Counted from the first letter of the stretch, positions 1-9,888 are shown. The stretch: DNA of 64,000 nucleotides from Isoetes taiwanensis (GCA_021234155.1 JAJEKV010000034.1:6554028-6618027); one strand, 5' to 3'. Numbers and translations are program-made. Notes: a model not told the origin generated them from the sequence alone.

Positions 1-509
1 CATGCACTGGTCATCATTATTTTAGATAAGGCCAAGAACTGTAGCAGCACCCCTTTGTCTTCTCCAACTATCCTTATTCTGAACTCGCTAAAGAGTGTGC
101 CGGTTGACACGAGGATGGTTATGATGTAAGTGCACTCACTATTAATTCAGTGTAATGCTGCATAATTCTGACGTTATTTTCTATTGCAGGCTTCATAAAG
201 ATATCATTACAGCATTGACTAATTCCAGTTCTCGTAAGATTGATATTTATGTGAAGAATTCAGTGCAGAAAGAAATTAGACCTGAGGTTCCACAACAAGG
301 TGACCTGGCCTCCTGTGGTCTTTATGTCATGGCTTATATGCAAGCCTTTGTGGATGCCTAGGTGCAGGCTAAGAGGATGGTGAGATAACATATCAACAAT
401 TGCTTTTTATATAATATTTGATTCTGAAAACTATTTGTTTTCATTCTTTCAGATTCTTCTTGATTGGTTTGATGCGGAGTATGCAATCCCAGAGACATGT
501 GCTCATTAA
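1..509 (+). pseudogene. Ulp1/C48-like cysteine protease, 3' exons, probably broken
   Basis: Three phase-compatible exons can be read: 1-125 (donor GTAAGT at 126), 190-379 (acceptor TTGCAG, donor GTGAGA at 380) and 453-509 (acceptor TTTCAG, stop TAA 507-509). The gene begins left of the window. The protein has the order of a SUMO-protease (Ulp1, C48) catalytic domain: a leading His (HALVIII), then LILNSL where the family normally has the catalytic Asp, then PQQGDLASCGLYV with the Gln and nucleophile Cys. Two features suggest decay or a transposon-borne copy: Asn at the catalytic Asp position and an in-frame TAG at 359-361, which removes the last 25 codons. Ulp1-like domains occur both in deSUMOylases and in plant transposons, and I cannot tell which this is. 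Confidence 0.6.
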
Positions 510-840
510 GGCTATGATTAATTATAAGAGTCATCTCATCGAAACAGGCACTACTAGCACCTCGCAAGAGAAGCATGGTAGTGCTTAACTTTTTTCATAA
601 CTCTTTATCAAATGAGGCCAATTGGCTTTTTTCTTATTGGAAACAACACTAAGCCATTTGGCTTTATGTAATCTTGATAATGTAATCAATGAATGGTTGC
701 AATCCTAGTGCTACTGTGATGTTAATTATATTTTGCTTCCTTACAGACTCCTAATATTTGAGATCCAAGGTGTTTCGGGTTACTTTTATAGAACTCCGTG
801 AATCAATATATTTCCTCTTACAAGCCCATAATTACAGAAC
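510..840. other. Intergenic, nothing recognised
   Basis: AT-rich stretch between the protease exons and the next ORF. I see no coding signal, repeat or RNA gene in it. Confidence 0.4.
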
Positions 841-2364
841 ATGGAGTTTTCATCGCAGACCAACAATGAAAGCAATGCTTCAATATGCCTCCTTTCATTG
901 GGATTTGGCCATATGGTCAACTCTCCCTTAGATATCATAACATCAATTTTGGACAAGCTCTATGAAGATGGCATCGTGGACGTCCCCTACTACATAACGG
1001 TGCGCCACCGTGATACAAACAGGAGTTCTTCCCCATACCAGCTCCATGCCGATCTGGGGCCCTTCACATGACACCGCGAACCGCGACGGGTTCCAAAGTG
1101 GGAAGAGTGAAGGGGTCATTGTACCCCCGTCTCCCTCGGGGCCTACCTAGGCTGGAAGCATAAACATACATGTCAATGGTACATACATCAACATCATATG
1201 ACCATCACGAAGGATGGTCCTCCACATATCCGCATAGACAAAGATCAGCACATCACATAGGGAATCCTACCCAAGGCTCGGGACTCAAAGGAATGACCGA
1301 CGGCTTGGGTCTCCGTGAGTTCATTGCGCATGAATTCATGGCAATGGATTTGGGCTGGCATAAGAACATGGCATAGGGTTGTCCACTCCATCCGCCCCTC
1401 CCCATTGCACACTTTGCGAGTAGGCTGAAAAGTGTTGGGACTCGATCAGAGCCCGGCCGGATGCATAGCCAAAAGAGCTATTCACGGGTTTCATCCTCCC
1501 AGCCCGATGGGGGCGGGGAAGGGATCACTCCCTCCAGAGATCTACATGCTGACTCAAGGTGACTAGAGGGCCACTGCCCTTATTCGACTGAACCCACTGG
1601 AAAGTGAACACCATTTCACGGGTGTCGAGCCCATGCCTTGCCCACACGCAGTGGCAAGCCATCAGACCTAGTCACAATGATCCCCGGTAGGCTTTACACA
1701 CCAGAGGGATCGTTCAAGAGTCAGGACATGAACCTCCTTCTTAGCCAGTCTGGCCCCTTCACCCACAACCAGGTGTGGTTCTTGTACACAGGCCGAATCT
1801 ACAGTGTGCTAGAGAGGCTACTCTAGGAGCATCAACTACAAAGCTTTAGGTCTCTACCCCCCTTCCCAATACAAGGAGTTCATAGAGATACATCATCCAT
1901 ATACTTCACAGAGAACTAAAGAACTAGATCTAATCTACATCATAGAGTTAGGCTCTTTAGTTAGAATCTGCTATCTAGAGATCTAGAGGGCTGCTATGGG
2001 CAATTTAAGAGGCTAAACCTACTGATTCGATGGCTAAAATGGGGTTTAGACTACTAAATTGCCTAAATACCTGATCCTTGAGTTCCTCCTCCTGACCTGA
2101 GTTCGACCATCCTGCTGAGATGCTCGAATCAAGGGAAACTAATGGTGCAATTCTCTCAGACAGAGTCTGGGAGATGGTTTTGACCCTTGGGGCAGTCAAA
2201 ACAGAGCTCTAAAACCCTAGAAACGAAAATGGGCAAGTTAGGGTTCTCCTACTTAAATAGACAAGGGGTTGGCTAGGGTTTCCAATTATCCCCTTTAGGC
2301 ATGTGGGATAATTGGAAATGGGCCCACTTGCCTTTAAGGGCTAGGTGGCCAAATGTGCCCACAT

Positions 2365-2555
2365 GGAAATGTGTGCACCCAATTGTGCTCACATGGAAAT
2401 GTGTGCACATTAATGAATGTGCACATTGGAAAATGTGCACATTAATTGCACCTATGGGTATGGCCCACTTGTCATAAAGTGGCCACATGGGAAAATGTGC
2501 ACCTAAGTGAATGTGCACATGGTTTAATGTGCACATTACTAAATGCACACTCCTT
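2365..2555. repeat. Cluster of TGTGCAC-containing short repeats inside the solo LTR
   Basis: At least seven copies of the near-palindrome TGTGCAC(A) lie in about 190 bp, separated by AT-rich spacers. No similar cluster is obvious in the two LTRs of the chromovirus. Confidence 0.6.
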
Positions 2556-2639
2556 GCAAGTTGCCCCCTAGGGCTACTAGCCTGGCTACACGTTGGCGTA
2601 CACGTCAGTCGGGGTGGCGTGTACGCGTGACGAGGCAGT

Positions 2640-2668
2640 ACAGTATACGTCCTGGGAGCGTATACTGT
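2640..2668. promoter_or_regulatory. Perfect 10-bp inverted repeat near the LTR end
   Basis: ACAGTATACG at 2640-2649 pairs with CGTATACTGT at 2659-2668 across a 9-nt spacer. A second pair, GCGTACACG and CGTGTACGC, lies just to its left. The chromovirus LTRs have a different 10-bp inverted repeat at the same place (36583-36607 and 14073-14097). Confidence 0.7.
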
Positions 2669-3093
2669 GCTGGAACGTCACAGCATCCCAAAATTTAAAC
2701 TTGTTTATGGAACAGAGAGATGTTGGGGACTTCCTTACACAAATTCAGTTGGTGTAACCCCTCAAGTAGTACCTATGGATAGTGTTGTCATTGAATATCC
2801 TAAATACAATGGTCGATTCTGTGGTGTGTTTGAGTCTAAGCACAAAGCTCTTTTCAACAAAGAAAGTTATGTTTGTGTGCCACTATGGACACCTTTGATA
2901 GAACGCGACAACCATCTGTCCTTCTTATTTGATTGGTTGGTAGGGTTGAAATATGCACCAGATTTTACCAATTACATAAAGGAGCATAAGTTGGATGACT
3001 CTTGGGACATATATGGTGATATTATCATCAAGACTATAGTGGATGAATACGGCGAAGATATGAACAGAATAAAGGCCCTATGTACAATGCCTT

Positions 3094-3243
3094 ATGTAAT
3101 TGTCAAAAACTAGATTTTTACCTGGTAGTTATGCTCACCTGGCAGTTAGACGTCTGCTTTATATTCCCATGGCTCCTTTCTTTCCCTTTCATCAGCACAT
3201 CTTCATCTCCGCAGTTGTTGCTTGGTCTCCGGTGCCCCACCCA
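3094..3243 (+). repeat. A1, left terminal repeat of the tyrosine-recombinase element
   Basis: About 150 bp, nearly identical to A2 at 8198-8347. Both start ATGTAATTGTCAAAAACTAG and run to GGTGCCCCACCC. The few differences include TTAGACG against TTAAACG and CATCAGCAC against CATCATCAC. Confidence 0.9.
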
Positions 3244-4052
3244 GATCCCTTTTTCCGTGCATGCCTTTCTCCTTATGTTGGTGCAGACATTTTCTCTCTA
3301 GTTTCGGTCTACACTGTTCTCGCCGTGTCTGTGTCTGCCGGTTTCGTCTGAGCCTGCTCTTGCCTGTTCGATTTGTGGCCTACTCCGGTCCTCTGTTTGA
3401 TTGTGCAGTTCGTGGTTAAAAGGCTGGGTTCGGCAGGCAGTTAGGAGTTTTTCTTTGGGAGTGGTGTGGTTTTTTCATGCGGTTTCTGTGAGTGCCGTTG
3501 ATCCTACCTGCGGTTCTCCTATTTTGGATCTGTCCGCTGCCATAACAGGGCTTCTATAAAAAGCTTTGCTCTTGTTCGGCCCTTCAATTGGCTCTTGTTT
3601 GTTGCAGATAAGCCGTTGTCCGCAAGGAGGCACTTTGTCATAAGCGGTCCTGTGGTCTATCCCTTTCTTCAATTCCTTTTGCATTTAAATGCGTAAACCA
3701 GGAGGTTTTTTCTCGGCATTTACGTGCCTTTCTTTTTCGGCATTATTTCCGGTTGGCCGGGCAAATCGTGAGTGCGTGCAAGGCGGCGTAATTCAGATTT
3801 TTCTAGGGCCTTTTTTTTTCCGGCTTGCTTACGTGCTTGGAAGCTTTCTTCCTTTGTTTCAATTACCTTCAAGATATAGCACGCTTGCCTCGCGCCTTCT
3901 TGTGGTGCGAGGATTTCTTCTTTTGGTTCAGTACTTAGGCACATATCGAGTGGTGTTGGTGCTTTCTTGTGGATCTGCCTTGTTCCCACGGTTTCTCCTA
4001 ATTTCGTTGGCCTCTCGGGTTTAAGGCTTCTTGCCTTTGTTTTCTCGTCATC

Positions 4053-4978
4053 ATGCCAAGGGGTTCTATCGCTAAGACCGCAGTTGCTAAGGCTGCAGCC
4101 GATGAAGGCTGCATCCATCAAATTGGGGAAGCGCCCTTTGGGGAGAGAGCTCAGTCTTTGGAGGATAGTCTTCCGGATGCTTTGCAGGAACAGGTTCAAG
4201 ATCAGGTCCAAGATCGGACATGTGCACCAGCTTGGGCGAGAGGGATGGAACAGAGGCTCACCATTGCGCATAGGGACGATATAAGCCGGGTGAGTTGGAT
4301 GCAAAAATTTCAGCCTTACGACTTGAGATTGAGCTTAAAAGAGCAAGAAGGCGTGCACGCCCGGCATTTAGATTTGATGGAAATGTGCGTCGGTTTGATT
4401 TCCTCAATGAGATGGAAGATGTTTTTGCAGATATCAAAAGTAAGTCGAGGCTTGAGAAGCACTGACCCCTTCCATTCAAAAGAGCATTGACAGAGGTAAC
4501 TCTCTTTTGGATATTAGGAAACAAGTGGTAATTATAAGGGATAGGGATGGTCCGAAGGTGGCCGAGTGCTTTGAGCTGGGGCTTTTAGTTCGATCATGAT
4601 AAGAGGTTGCGCCAAGCTCGTAAGTTAGCTCTTGAATGGGGTTCCAACCAGGGTAGGCGAAGCGACCTTATGGTATGTCGGGTTTATGTTTTGTTTGTCG
4701 AGGCCGGGGCATATGGTGCACAAAGGTGTCTGCTAGAGCTTTGGTCTCTCCCCCCCCAACAATTCGTCTTCCAATGGCGACAAATGCTAATGCTGCGTTC
4801 TACAATAACAATAGGTCCTAATTTGATTGCTCCAGTTGTTTCTTCTACGGGCATGATTGTCATGTACTTATTTACGTTTGATATCTCCTCGTATGTTTAT
4901 GGTTTAACATCATGTTTAGTTGGCACCATTGTTGAGTTTCATTGGTGTGTTCTATGTAAATTTTGCTTCTTGTGGTGA
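4053..4978 (+). pseudogene. Gag-like ORF1 of the tyrosine-recombinase element, frameshifted
   Basis: An ORF opens at ATG 4053, 110 bp after a pyrimidine-rich leader, and is followed on the same strand by the RT ORF. Its start (MPRGSIAKTAVAKAAADEG) is hydrophilic and Q/E-rich. From about 4300 the coding texture moves to another frame and then back into the frame of 4607 (RQARKLALEWGSN), so at least two indels are present. Position and composition suggest a nucleocapsid-type protein. No zinc knuckle is clear, so the gag label rests mostly on position. Confidence 0.45.
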
Positions 4979-4989
4979 CTTAAGTACTC

Positions 4990-6957
4990 ATGGTTCTAAG
5001 TTGTTGTTTGTTGTGGCTATTTTGTTCTTCAGATGAAAAGCTTATCCCTACTCTCCCTACCCATTCCCTTAGTAGCCGTTTGAAATCACATTTTCCCTTC
5101 TGGCAAACTTTTTGTAAAAGTGCCATGGTGTTGGATTGGATCTACAATGGTTACAAGCTTCCCTGGATAGATGCCCCGCCTGCACGTCCTTGGTCTAGAC
5201 CAAACCACAAGCTTGTCGATCAGCATTCTACATTCGTACATTCTGCCATCCAGGATTTGATTTTAGCTGGTGCTGCTACTGAAACCTCTGTCATTCCTTT
5301 CATCTGCTCTCCTCTGGGGGTGGTTTCTAAAGCTGCAAATAAACTCCGTTTGATATTAGACCTTCGGTTTGTTAACCAATTTTTGGAGCAAAGACCTTTT
5401 AAATATGAGGGCATCAATGAGTTGGCTTCAGTAGTGAGGAAGGACGATGTCTTGATTACCCTTGATCTTCATTCTGGTTATCACCATGTTGCCATGCATC
5501 CTTCAGCTTGGCCTTATTTGGGTTTTCATTTCCGTGACAAATTCTATATGTTTACGGCTTTGCCTTTTGGGCTTTCCACGGCGTGTTACGTTTTCACTAA
5601 ATTGATCCGTCAAATTGTGAAGTATTTTAGAGCAAAGTGTATTCGATGCATCCCTTATGTAGATGATTTCCTTTTTGCTATTGCTGCTGGTCAGTTTCAG
5701 GAGTTGCGGGTTCTTATTTTGCAAACCTTTGAGTCTGCAGGTTTTATCATTGCCTTACATAAGTGTCAGCTTACATTTGCCCATGAAGTAAAATTTCTGG
5801 GATACATGGTAAACTCAGCCACAGGTTTGCTTTCCATTGCGCCGCAGCGTCGTCAGAAGTTTTTAGAGCTTGCTAAGTCGCTCTCCTCAGTTACTAAAGT
5901 GCATGCTCGGCGGTTTGCTGCTTTTTTGGGTATGATTGCTTCCTTCAAGGCTGTCTTTGGTCCGTTCTGCAAATTACTTAGTTTCAATCTCTTGAACACA
6001 TATGCCTCTATTAAGACTTGGTCCCAAGTTGTGCGTCTATGCCCCCTTACCTTAGTTGAGATTAATGCATGGACTGAGTGGTTTGACCCGTTGAACTCAG
6101 CTTACATATGGGAGCCAGTCTCCCCGGTGGTTTCCTTATCTTATGATGCTAGTGGCTCAGGTTGGGGTGTTTGGGTACATGATTCTTTGAGGTGCGATTC
6201 TTTTGTTGGGTCCTTTGATGAGTTGGAGCAGGCTTCTTCTTCTACTGCTCGTGAACTGTTGGCCTTATGCCATTTTCTTGAACTCCATGCTGAAGATTTC
6301 AGTGGCAAAGGCCTTCTTGCCTATGGGGACTCTCTGAATTCTTATTACATTTTGTCCAAAGGTGGCTCCCAAGTCTCGACTCTCCACTGTTTGTGCCTCA
6401 AGATTTTCACCCTTTGTCTCCGTCATAGCATTGTCCTCAAACCTGCATGGATTCCTCGTAGCCTCAATCAGTGGGCCGATTACCTATCTAAGCTTAAGGA
6501 TTTTGATGATTATGGTTTGACACCTGAAGTTTTTCGCATCATTGATCTAGCTTGGGGCCCTCATGACTGGGACCGCTTTGCTAATTTATATAACCATTTG
6601 CTTCCTAGATTTAATTGTTGGCATCCTATTCCGGGCGACCCATGTCCACCTGATGCTTTTGCCCAGTCCTGGCATGGTACTAATAGCTATTGTTTTCCTC
6701 CTCCCGCTTTGGTCTTCAAAGCCTTCTCTTTTGCTAAAGCCTGCCGAGCTGATTGTACCTTGGTAGTTTTTCATCGAGTCAGCCCCATGGTGGCCTTCGC
6801 TACAACAATGATGGAGAGTGGGATGCAACTATTGTGGATCACTTGTACTTTCCTCGCAGCGGACAAGGTCTTACGACGAGCCCATCTTCGAAGCTGCCGT
6901 GCCACAAACCAACTAGTCTTGTTATTGCTTTGCGGATCGTCAACACTAACTAGGTGA
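4990..6957 (+). CDS. Reverse transcriptase-RNase H polyprotein of the tyrosine-recombinase element
   Basis: An uninterrupted 655-codon ORF. The RT palm is complete: first Asp in ITLDLHSGY (about residue 159), LPFGLSTA (about 191), and the catalytic YVDD at 223-226. RNase H follows with SYDASGSG (Asp 386), ARELLAL (Glu 422), YGDSLN (Asp 447) and NQWADYLS (Asp 497). The RT resembles the DIRS class rather than Ty3/gypsy, and no aspartic protease or DDE integrase is attached. After about residue 530 there is a tail I do not recognise; I see no convincing methyltransferase signature. The stop overlaps the recombinase frame by 4 bases (GTGA at 6954-6957), which suggests coupled expression or a splice. 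Confidence 0.9.
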   Translation: MVLSCCLLWLFCSSDEKLIPTLPTHSLSSRLKSHFPFWQTFCKSAMVLDWIYNGYKLPWIDAPPARPWSRPNHKLVDQHSTFVHSAIQDLILAGAATETSVIPFICSPLGVVSKAANKLRLILDLRFVNQFLEQRPFKYEGINELASVVRKDDVLITLDLHSGYHHVAMHPSAWPYLGFHFRDKFYMFTALPFGLSTACYVFTKLIRQIVKYFRAKCIRCIPYVDDFLFAIAAGQFQELRVLILQTFESAGFIIALHKCQLTFAHEVKFLGYMVNSATGLLSIAPQRRQKFLELAKSLSSVTKVHARRFAAFLGMIASFKAVFGPFCKLLSFNLLNTYASIKTWSQVVRLCPLTLVEINAWTEWFDPLNSAYIWEPVSPVVSLSYDASGSGWGVWVHDSLRCDSFVGSFDELEQASSSTARELLALCHFLELHAEDFSGKGLLAYGDSLNSYYILSKGGSQVSTLHCLCLKIFTLCLRHSIVLKPAWIPRSLNQWADYLSKLKDFDDYGLTPEVFRIIDLAWGPHDWDRFANLYNHLLPRFNCWHPIPGDPCPPDAFAQSWHGTNSYCFPPPALVFKAFSFAKACRADCTLVVFHRVSPMVAFATTMMESGMQLLWITCTFLAADKVLRRAHLRSCRATNQLVLLLLCGSSTLTR

Positions 6958-8045
6958 GTTTTTCTGTTCATGCAGAGGTTTTTTGTTCAAAGTTTTGGGA
7001 CGCTTTGGATGGTGATGTTGACGTACTTGAGTTGAAGGCTGCTTTCCAGAAGTTCTTGATGTGTTCTAGGTCTGACAGCACTTTAAGAGGTTATCAGCAT
7101 GCTTGGTCCCTCTTCAAGAATTGGTGCATAGCAAAGGGACGTGATTTTCTCCCTACTAGCCCTCCTACGATTTGCCTTTTCTTGACTATGCTTTTGACAT
7201 CCGTTCCAAATCCATCAGCCCGGGTCAGTACCACCATTGCTGCTATTGCTTTCCATCATACTCTTGCCGGGTACTCGAAACCTACAGACCACCCCCTAAT
7301 TGGCCTTGCTCGAGATATTGCTAAGAGATTGTCCACCCCGTTGATCCAGAAGAAGCAACCTATTCTGCCTCATATGGTTCGTAAACTCTTTCACAAATTT
7401 GCTTGCCCGTCAGCTTCTCTTCTAGATGTTATGAGATGCACTTCTGTTGTCCTTGCCTTTGTGGCCTTCCTGCGCAGCAAAGAATTGTTGGCCTTATTTT
7501 GGAATGAGATATTAATTTTGGATACCCATGCAAGCCTCTTTATCCGTTCCTCTAAGACTGACCAAACGGGTGTGGGAGCTTGGGTCACCATTGCCCGCCT
7601 TCCTGGTCCTTATTGCCCTGTGGCTCTTTTGGAGAGGTTGCTTCGGTTGGGTGATTTTGTTCATGTGGATGGCCCGGCTGGTGGCCACTTGATTAGAGGC
7701 ATTCGCGTGACACGTCGAGGGTGTTTCTTGAGGAGAAAACCTGTGTCTTACTCCACCTTGAGATCTTGGTTTAAGCTTTGCCTTTCTGCGATTGGGGAAG
7801 ATGCTAGAGCCTTTGGTACCCATTCAGCAAGGAGAGGAGGTGCAACATCAGCAGCCGCTTTTGACATTCCAGACAGAATCTTCAAAGCTCATGGGCGTTG
7901 GCGCTCTGATTCAGCCAAGGATGGCTATGTTTGCCCATCTCTTCAGCAACAGCTATTGGTTTCTCGTTCCTTGGGTTTGGGTCCTTCTGATCCGAGTGAC
8001 TTTGAGCTTTGTTTGGCTTCCTCCTCCCGCCCCATTGCCTCATAG
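6954..8045 (+). CDS. Tyrosine recombinase (integrase) of the DIRS-like element
   Basis: The open frame spans 363 codons from the RT stop. It has the catalytic set of the tyrosine recombinase family: Arg in FLRSKELLAL (about residue 174), a candidate Lys in SSKTDQTG (201), the HSAR box (H290, R293), HGRW (H313, W316) and the nucleophile Tyr in GYVCPS (325). This enzyme would integrate the circular cDNA. There is no ATG at the upstream end; the first in-frame ATG is near 7059, so translation probably depends on the upstream ORF or on splicing. AG|GTGAGT at the junction looks like a splice donor, but the nearest acceptor is only about 22 nt away. Confidence 0.9.
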   Translation: MSFSVHAEVFCSKFWDALDGDVDVLELKAAFQKFLMCSRSDSTLRGYQHAWSLFKNWCIAKGRDFLPTSPPTICLFLTMLLTSVPNPSARVSTTIAAIAFHHTLAGYSKPTDHPLIGLARDIAKRLSTPLIQKKQPILPHMVRKLFHKFACPSASLLDVMRCTSVVLAFVAFLRSKELLALFWNEILILDTHASLFIRSSKTDQTGVGAWVTIARLPGPYCPVALLERLLRLGDFVHVDGPAGGHLIRGIRVTRRGCFLRRKPVSYSTLRSWFKLCLSAIGEDARAFGTHSARRGGATSAAAFDIPDRIFKAHGRWRSDSAKDGYVCPSLQQQLLVSRSLGLGPSDPSDFELCLASSSRPIAS

Positions 8046-8066
8046 TTCCTTGCTGCCTCTGTTTTT

Positions 8067-8197
8067 CAGCATTGTATTCTGGTTTATATATAGTGGAGAT
8101 GTCCAGATGTGGCTTTTCTTTCAGCTTGTCTCTTCCTCTCTCTCCCTTATCTAGTTTTGACAATTGAATTTATCTTCGTATTATGATAAGAAGATAA
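8067..8197 (+). repeat. B1, internal copy of the right terminal repeat
   Basis: It starts CAGCATTGTATTCTGG and ends at GATAAGAAGATAA. It is nearly identical to B2 (9203-9337) and abuts A2 directly, which is the defining B1-A2 junction of split-direct-repeat elements. Confidence 0.9.
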
Positions 8198-8347
8198 ATG
8201 TAATTGTCAAAAACTAGATTTTTACCTGGTAGTTATGCTCACCTGGCAGTTAAACGTCTGCTTTATATTCCCATGGCTCCTTTCTTTCCCTTTCATCATC
8301 ACATCTTCATCTCCGCAGTTGTTGCTTGGTCTCCGGTGCCCCACCCA
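8198..8347 (+). repeat. A2, internal copy of the left terminal repeat
   Basis: Copy of A1, directly joined to B1. The B1-A2 junction should reproduce the B2-A1 junction of the circular intermediate, which is how reverse transcription regenerates the missing ends. Confidence 0.9.
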
Positions 8348-8514
8348 CCCTCCCACCCACCCTCTTGCATAATGATGATCTCTTGGTTTTCTTTGTTGAG
8401 CCTTGTAGCTTCCTGTTTCCATGCCACTTCCTCTTTCTTTGATATCCTTGCTTGACTCTTTTGACTCCTTGTGGGTGGGAAGTGCCACTTGCTATTGTAC
8501 TATTTGAGGAGTGT

Positions 8515-8780
8515 GGCCCCGTGCCAGTTTTGTTGATATGTACCAGTGGGAGCTTCACCTTCATGCTAGTTTTTGATTGGCCCTCGTGCTTGTGTTAGGA
8601 GACCCTCGTGCCAGTGGACTTGGTTGTGACTTATGGCCCTCGTGCCAGTGCTGTTAGAGAGTGTAGTTTTTGGCCCTCGTGCCAAGGATGGATGGACCTC
8701 GTGCCAGGTTTTGGAAGAGACCCTAGTGTCTTATGGATGGCCCTCGTGCCAGGTTTTGGAAGAGACCCTGGTGTCTTGGT
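8515..8780 (+). repeat. Degenerate tandem repeats around GGCCCTCGTGCCAG
   Basis: Six or seven variants of (GG)CCCTCGTGCCAG occur at irregular 40-60-bp spacing between A2 and B2. The last two belong to a longer repeated block that contains CAGGTTTTGGAAGAGACCCT. It is noncoding in every frame I checked. Confidence 0.75.
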
Positions 8781-9138
8781 TTGTTTTGCAGGTTTTTGCT
8801 GAGGCCTTCTTGTTCCATTTGCTTATTTGGAGTTCGTTTTTTGTTGTGGAGTGTCTTCTGGCATTTACTAGTTGACTTGGAGCTGTTGGCTTTATCAATC
8901 TATTGCAGAGATGCGGCTACTACGATGGTTTGGAGTTTTTTGGAAGACTTGCAACCCAGCTAGTTGCGAAGAGAGCCCGCACTGTGCTTCTTTAGTGTGA
9001 TCAGTTTATTCAGTTATTGTTGTACTTGTACAGTTTAGTTCCCTATTTGGTTAGTGACTCTATTATGGTCAGGGTTTTTCCTCGAAAACCCGAAAGGACG
9101 AGGTTTTTTAATCCCGGCTATAATGGTTTCACTGCCAC

Positions 9139-9337
9139 CAGCATTGTATTCTGGTTTATATATAGTGGAGATGTCCAGATGTGGCTTTTCTTAACATTGT
9201 ATCAGCATTGTATTCTGGTTTATATATAGTGGAGATGTCCAGATGTGGCTTTTCTTTCAGCTTGTCTCTTCCTCTCTCTCTCCCTTATCTAGTTTTGACA
9301 ATTGAATTTATCTTCGTATTATGATAAGAAGATAATG
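9139..9337 (+). repeat. B2, right terminal repeat, with a tandem partial duplication
   Basis: The complete copy of B1 is 9203-9337. It is preceded at 9139-9192 by a tandem duplicate of its first 54 bp. The element ends at GATAATG, after which the host reading frame can resume. Confidence 0.85.
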
Positions 9338-9888
9338 ATAAACTGAATCTGCTTTATTGTAACTTTTCTAGATGTGGATATGCTTTCATAACTTATCTAT
9401 TATTAATATTTAAGGTTGAGGAAGTTTTAGATTTAATACTTTATAAATGCTAATAATTTTTAACTTTTGTTGTTGGATTAGAAGTTGAGGAAAATGAAAT
9501 TGAAGAGGAATTTATACATGGAGCAGAGGTTGAACCAGAACAAAAGGAACTTGTACATGTACATGGAGCAGAGGTTGAACCAGATGAACCACCATCTCCT
9601 TTAGGGACTGAAGCACCATTCTCTTGTGGCTTAGGGTATGAAGCAAGATTCCTTACCAGCCTGCCTGGATTATGGGAACCGGTCGAACACTTTGGGCAAT
9701 TCACAAGATCTATGATCCTGATCCTTGGGGAAGGAATCAGTTGCCAAGTGCACACGAGTCAACTGTGTTGCGTGAGGGCTGGAGTGGGCTTCCAATTGCA
9801 AGAGAAGCAGCACTGGCCTCTGCCACAGCTAGTCCTAACATTATATGGCGCTCCGGAAATCTTAGGAGAATGGATGCAATACCTATGA
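9338..9888 (+). pseudogene. Unrecognised gene, right part, after the retroelement
   Basis: If the retroelement is removed and one ATG kept at the junction, the frame from the left part continues through DKLNLLY. An intron could follow (donor GTAACT near 9360; acceptor at TTAGAAG, ending 9484, is the phase-compatible choice). The next exon is open to a TGA at 9886-9888. It is acidic and carries a repeated GAEVEP motif (HGAEVEPEQKE and HGAEVEPDEPP). Another frame is open at 9672-9935, so a late frameshift is possible. Function unknown. Confidence 0.45.

Larger units (their letters stand above)
976..2682 (-). mobile_element. Solo LTR of a Ty3/gypsy family related to the chromovirus at 12565-36621
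   Basis: It is flanked by a perfect 5-bp duplication, GCATC at 971-975 and 2683-2687, that lies inside a coding exon. The right end shares TGGAACGTCACA with the LTRs at 12565-14111 and 35046-36621. The left end (GTGGACGTCCCC) aligns loosely with their TGTGACGCTCCC, and inner blocks such as GGTTGTCCACTCCATCCGCCC are shared. No internal domain remains, so this is a solo LTR left by LTR-LTR recombination. It is about 1.7 kb and clearly diverged from the other two. Confidence 0.85.
841..3093 (+). pseudogene. Unrecognised gene, left part, interrupted by a solo LTR
   Basis: An ORF opens with ATG at 841, runs to 975, is broken by the solo LTR at 976-2682, and resumes in the same frame at 2688 after one copy of the 5-bp target duplication GCATC. 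It stays open until the tyrosine-recombinase retroelement begins at 3094. About 180 codons are recovered, including VPLWTPLIERDN and DDSWDIYGDIIIKT; codon texture looks genuine but I recognise no domain. If the mobile elements are removed the frame continues past 9337. It may be a host gene or part of an older DNA transposon that included the Ulp1-like exons to the left. Confidence 0.6.
3094..9337 (+). mobile_element. Tyrosine-recombinase retrotransposon (DIRS/PAT/Ngaro type) with split direct repeats
   Basis: The element is 6.2 kb and has the arrangement known for PAT- and Ngaro-type elements: A1 (3094-3243), ORFs, B1 (8067-8197), A2 (8198-8347), B2 (9203-9337). It encodes a gag-like ORF, RT plus RNase H, and a tyrosine recombinase instead of a DDE integrase. 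No target duplication is seen; the trinucleotide ATG is shared by the left junction, the B1/A2 junction and the right junction, as expected for integration of a circle by recombination. It sits in the same host ORF as the solo LTR. The RT and recombinase frames are both intact over their domains, so the copy is fairly young. Confidence 0.9.

Noticed and set aside
1170-1826. Plus-strand ORFs at 1170-1376 and 1638-1826
   Set aside because: They lie within the solo LTR; similar blocks recur in the LTRs at 12565-14111 and 35046-36621, which are noncoding.
3720-4304. 194-codon minus-strand ORF inside the tyrosine-recombinase element
   Set aside because: Antisense to the leader and gag-like ORF; composition is that of a shadow frame and no domain is seen.
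7512-7823. 103-codon minus-strand ORF
   Set aside because: Antisense to the recombinase, whose catalytic residues prove the plus strand is coding.
8515-8780. CRISPR-like array of GGCCCTCGTGCCAG repeats
   Set aside because: Repeats are degenerate, spacing is irregular, no cas genes, eukaryotic context.
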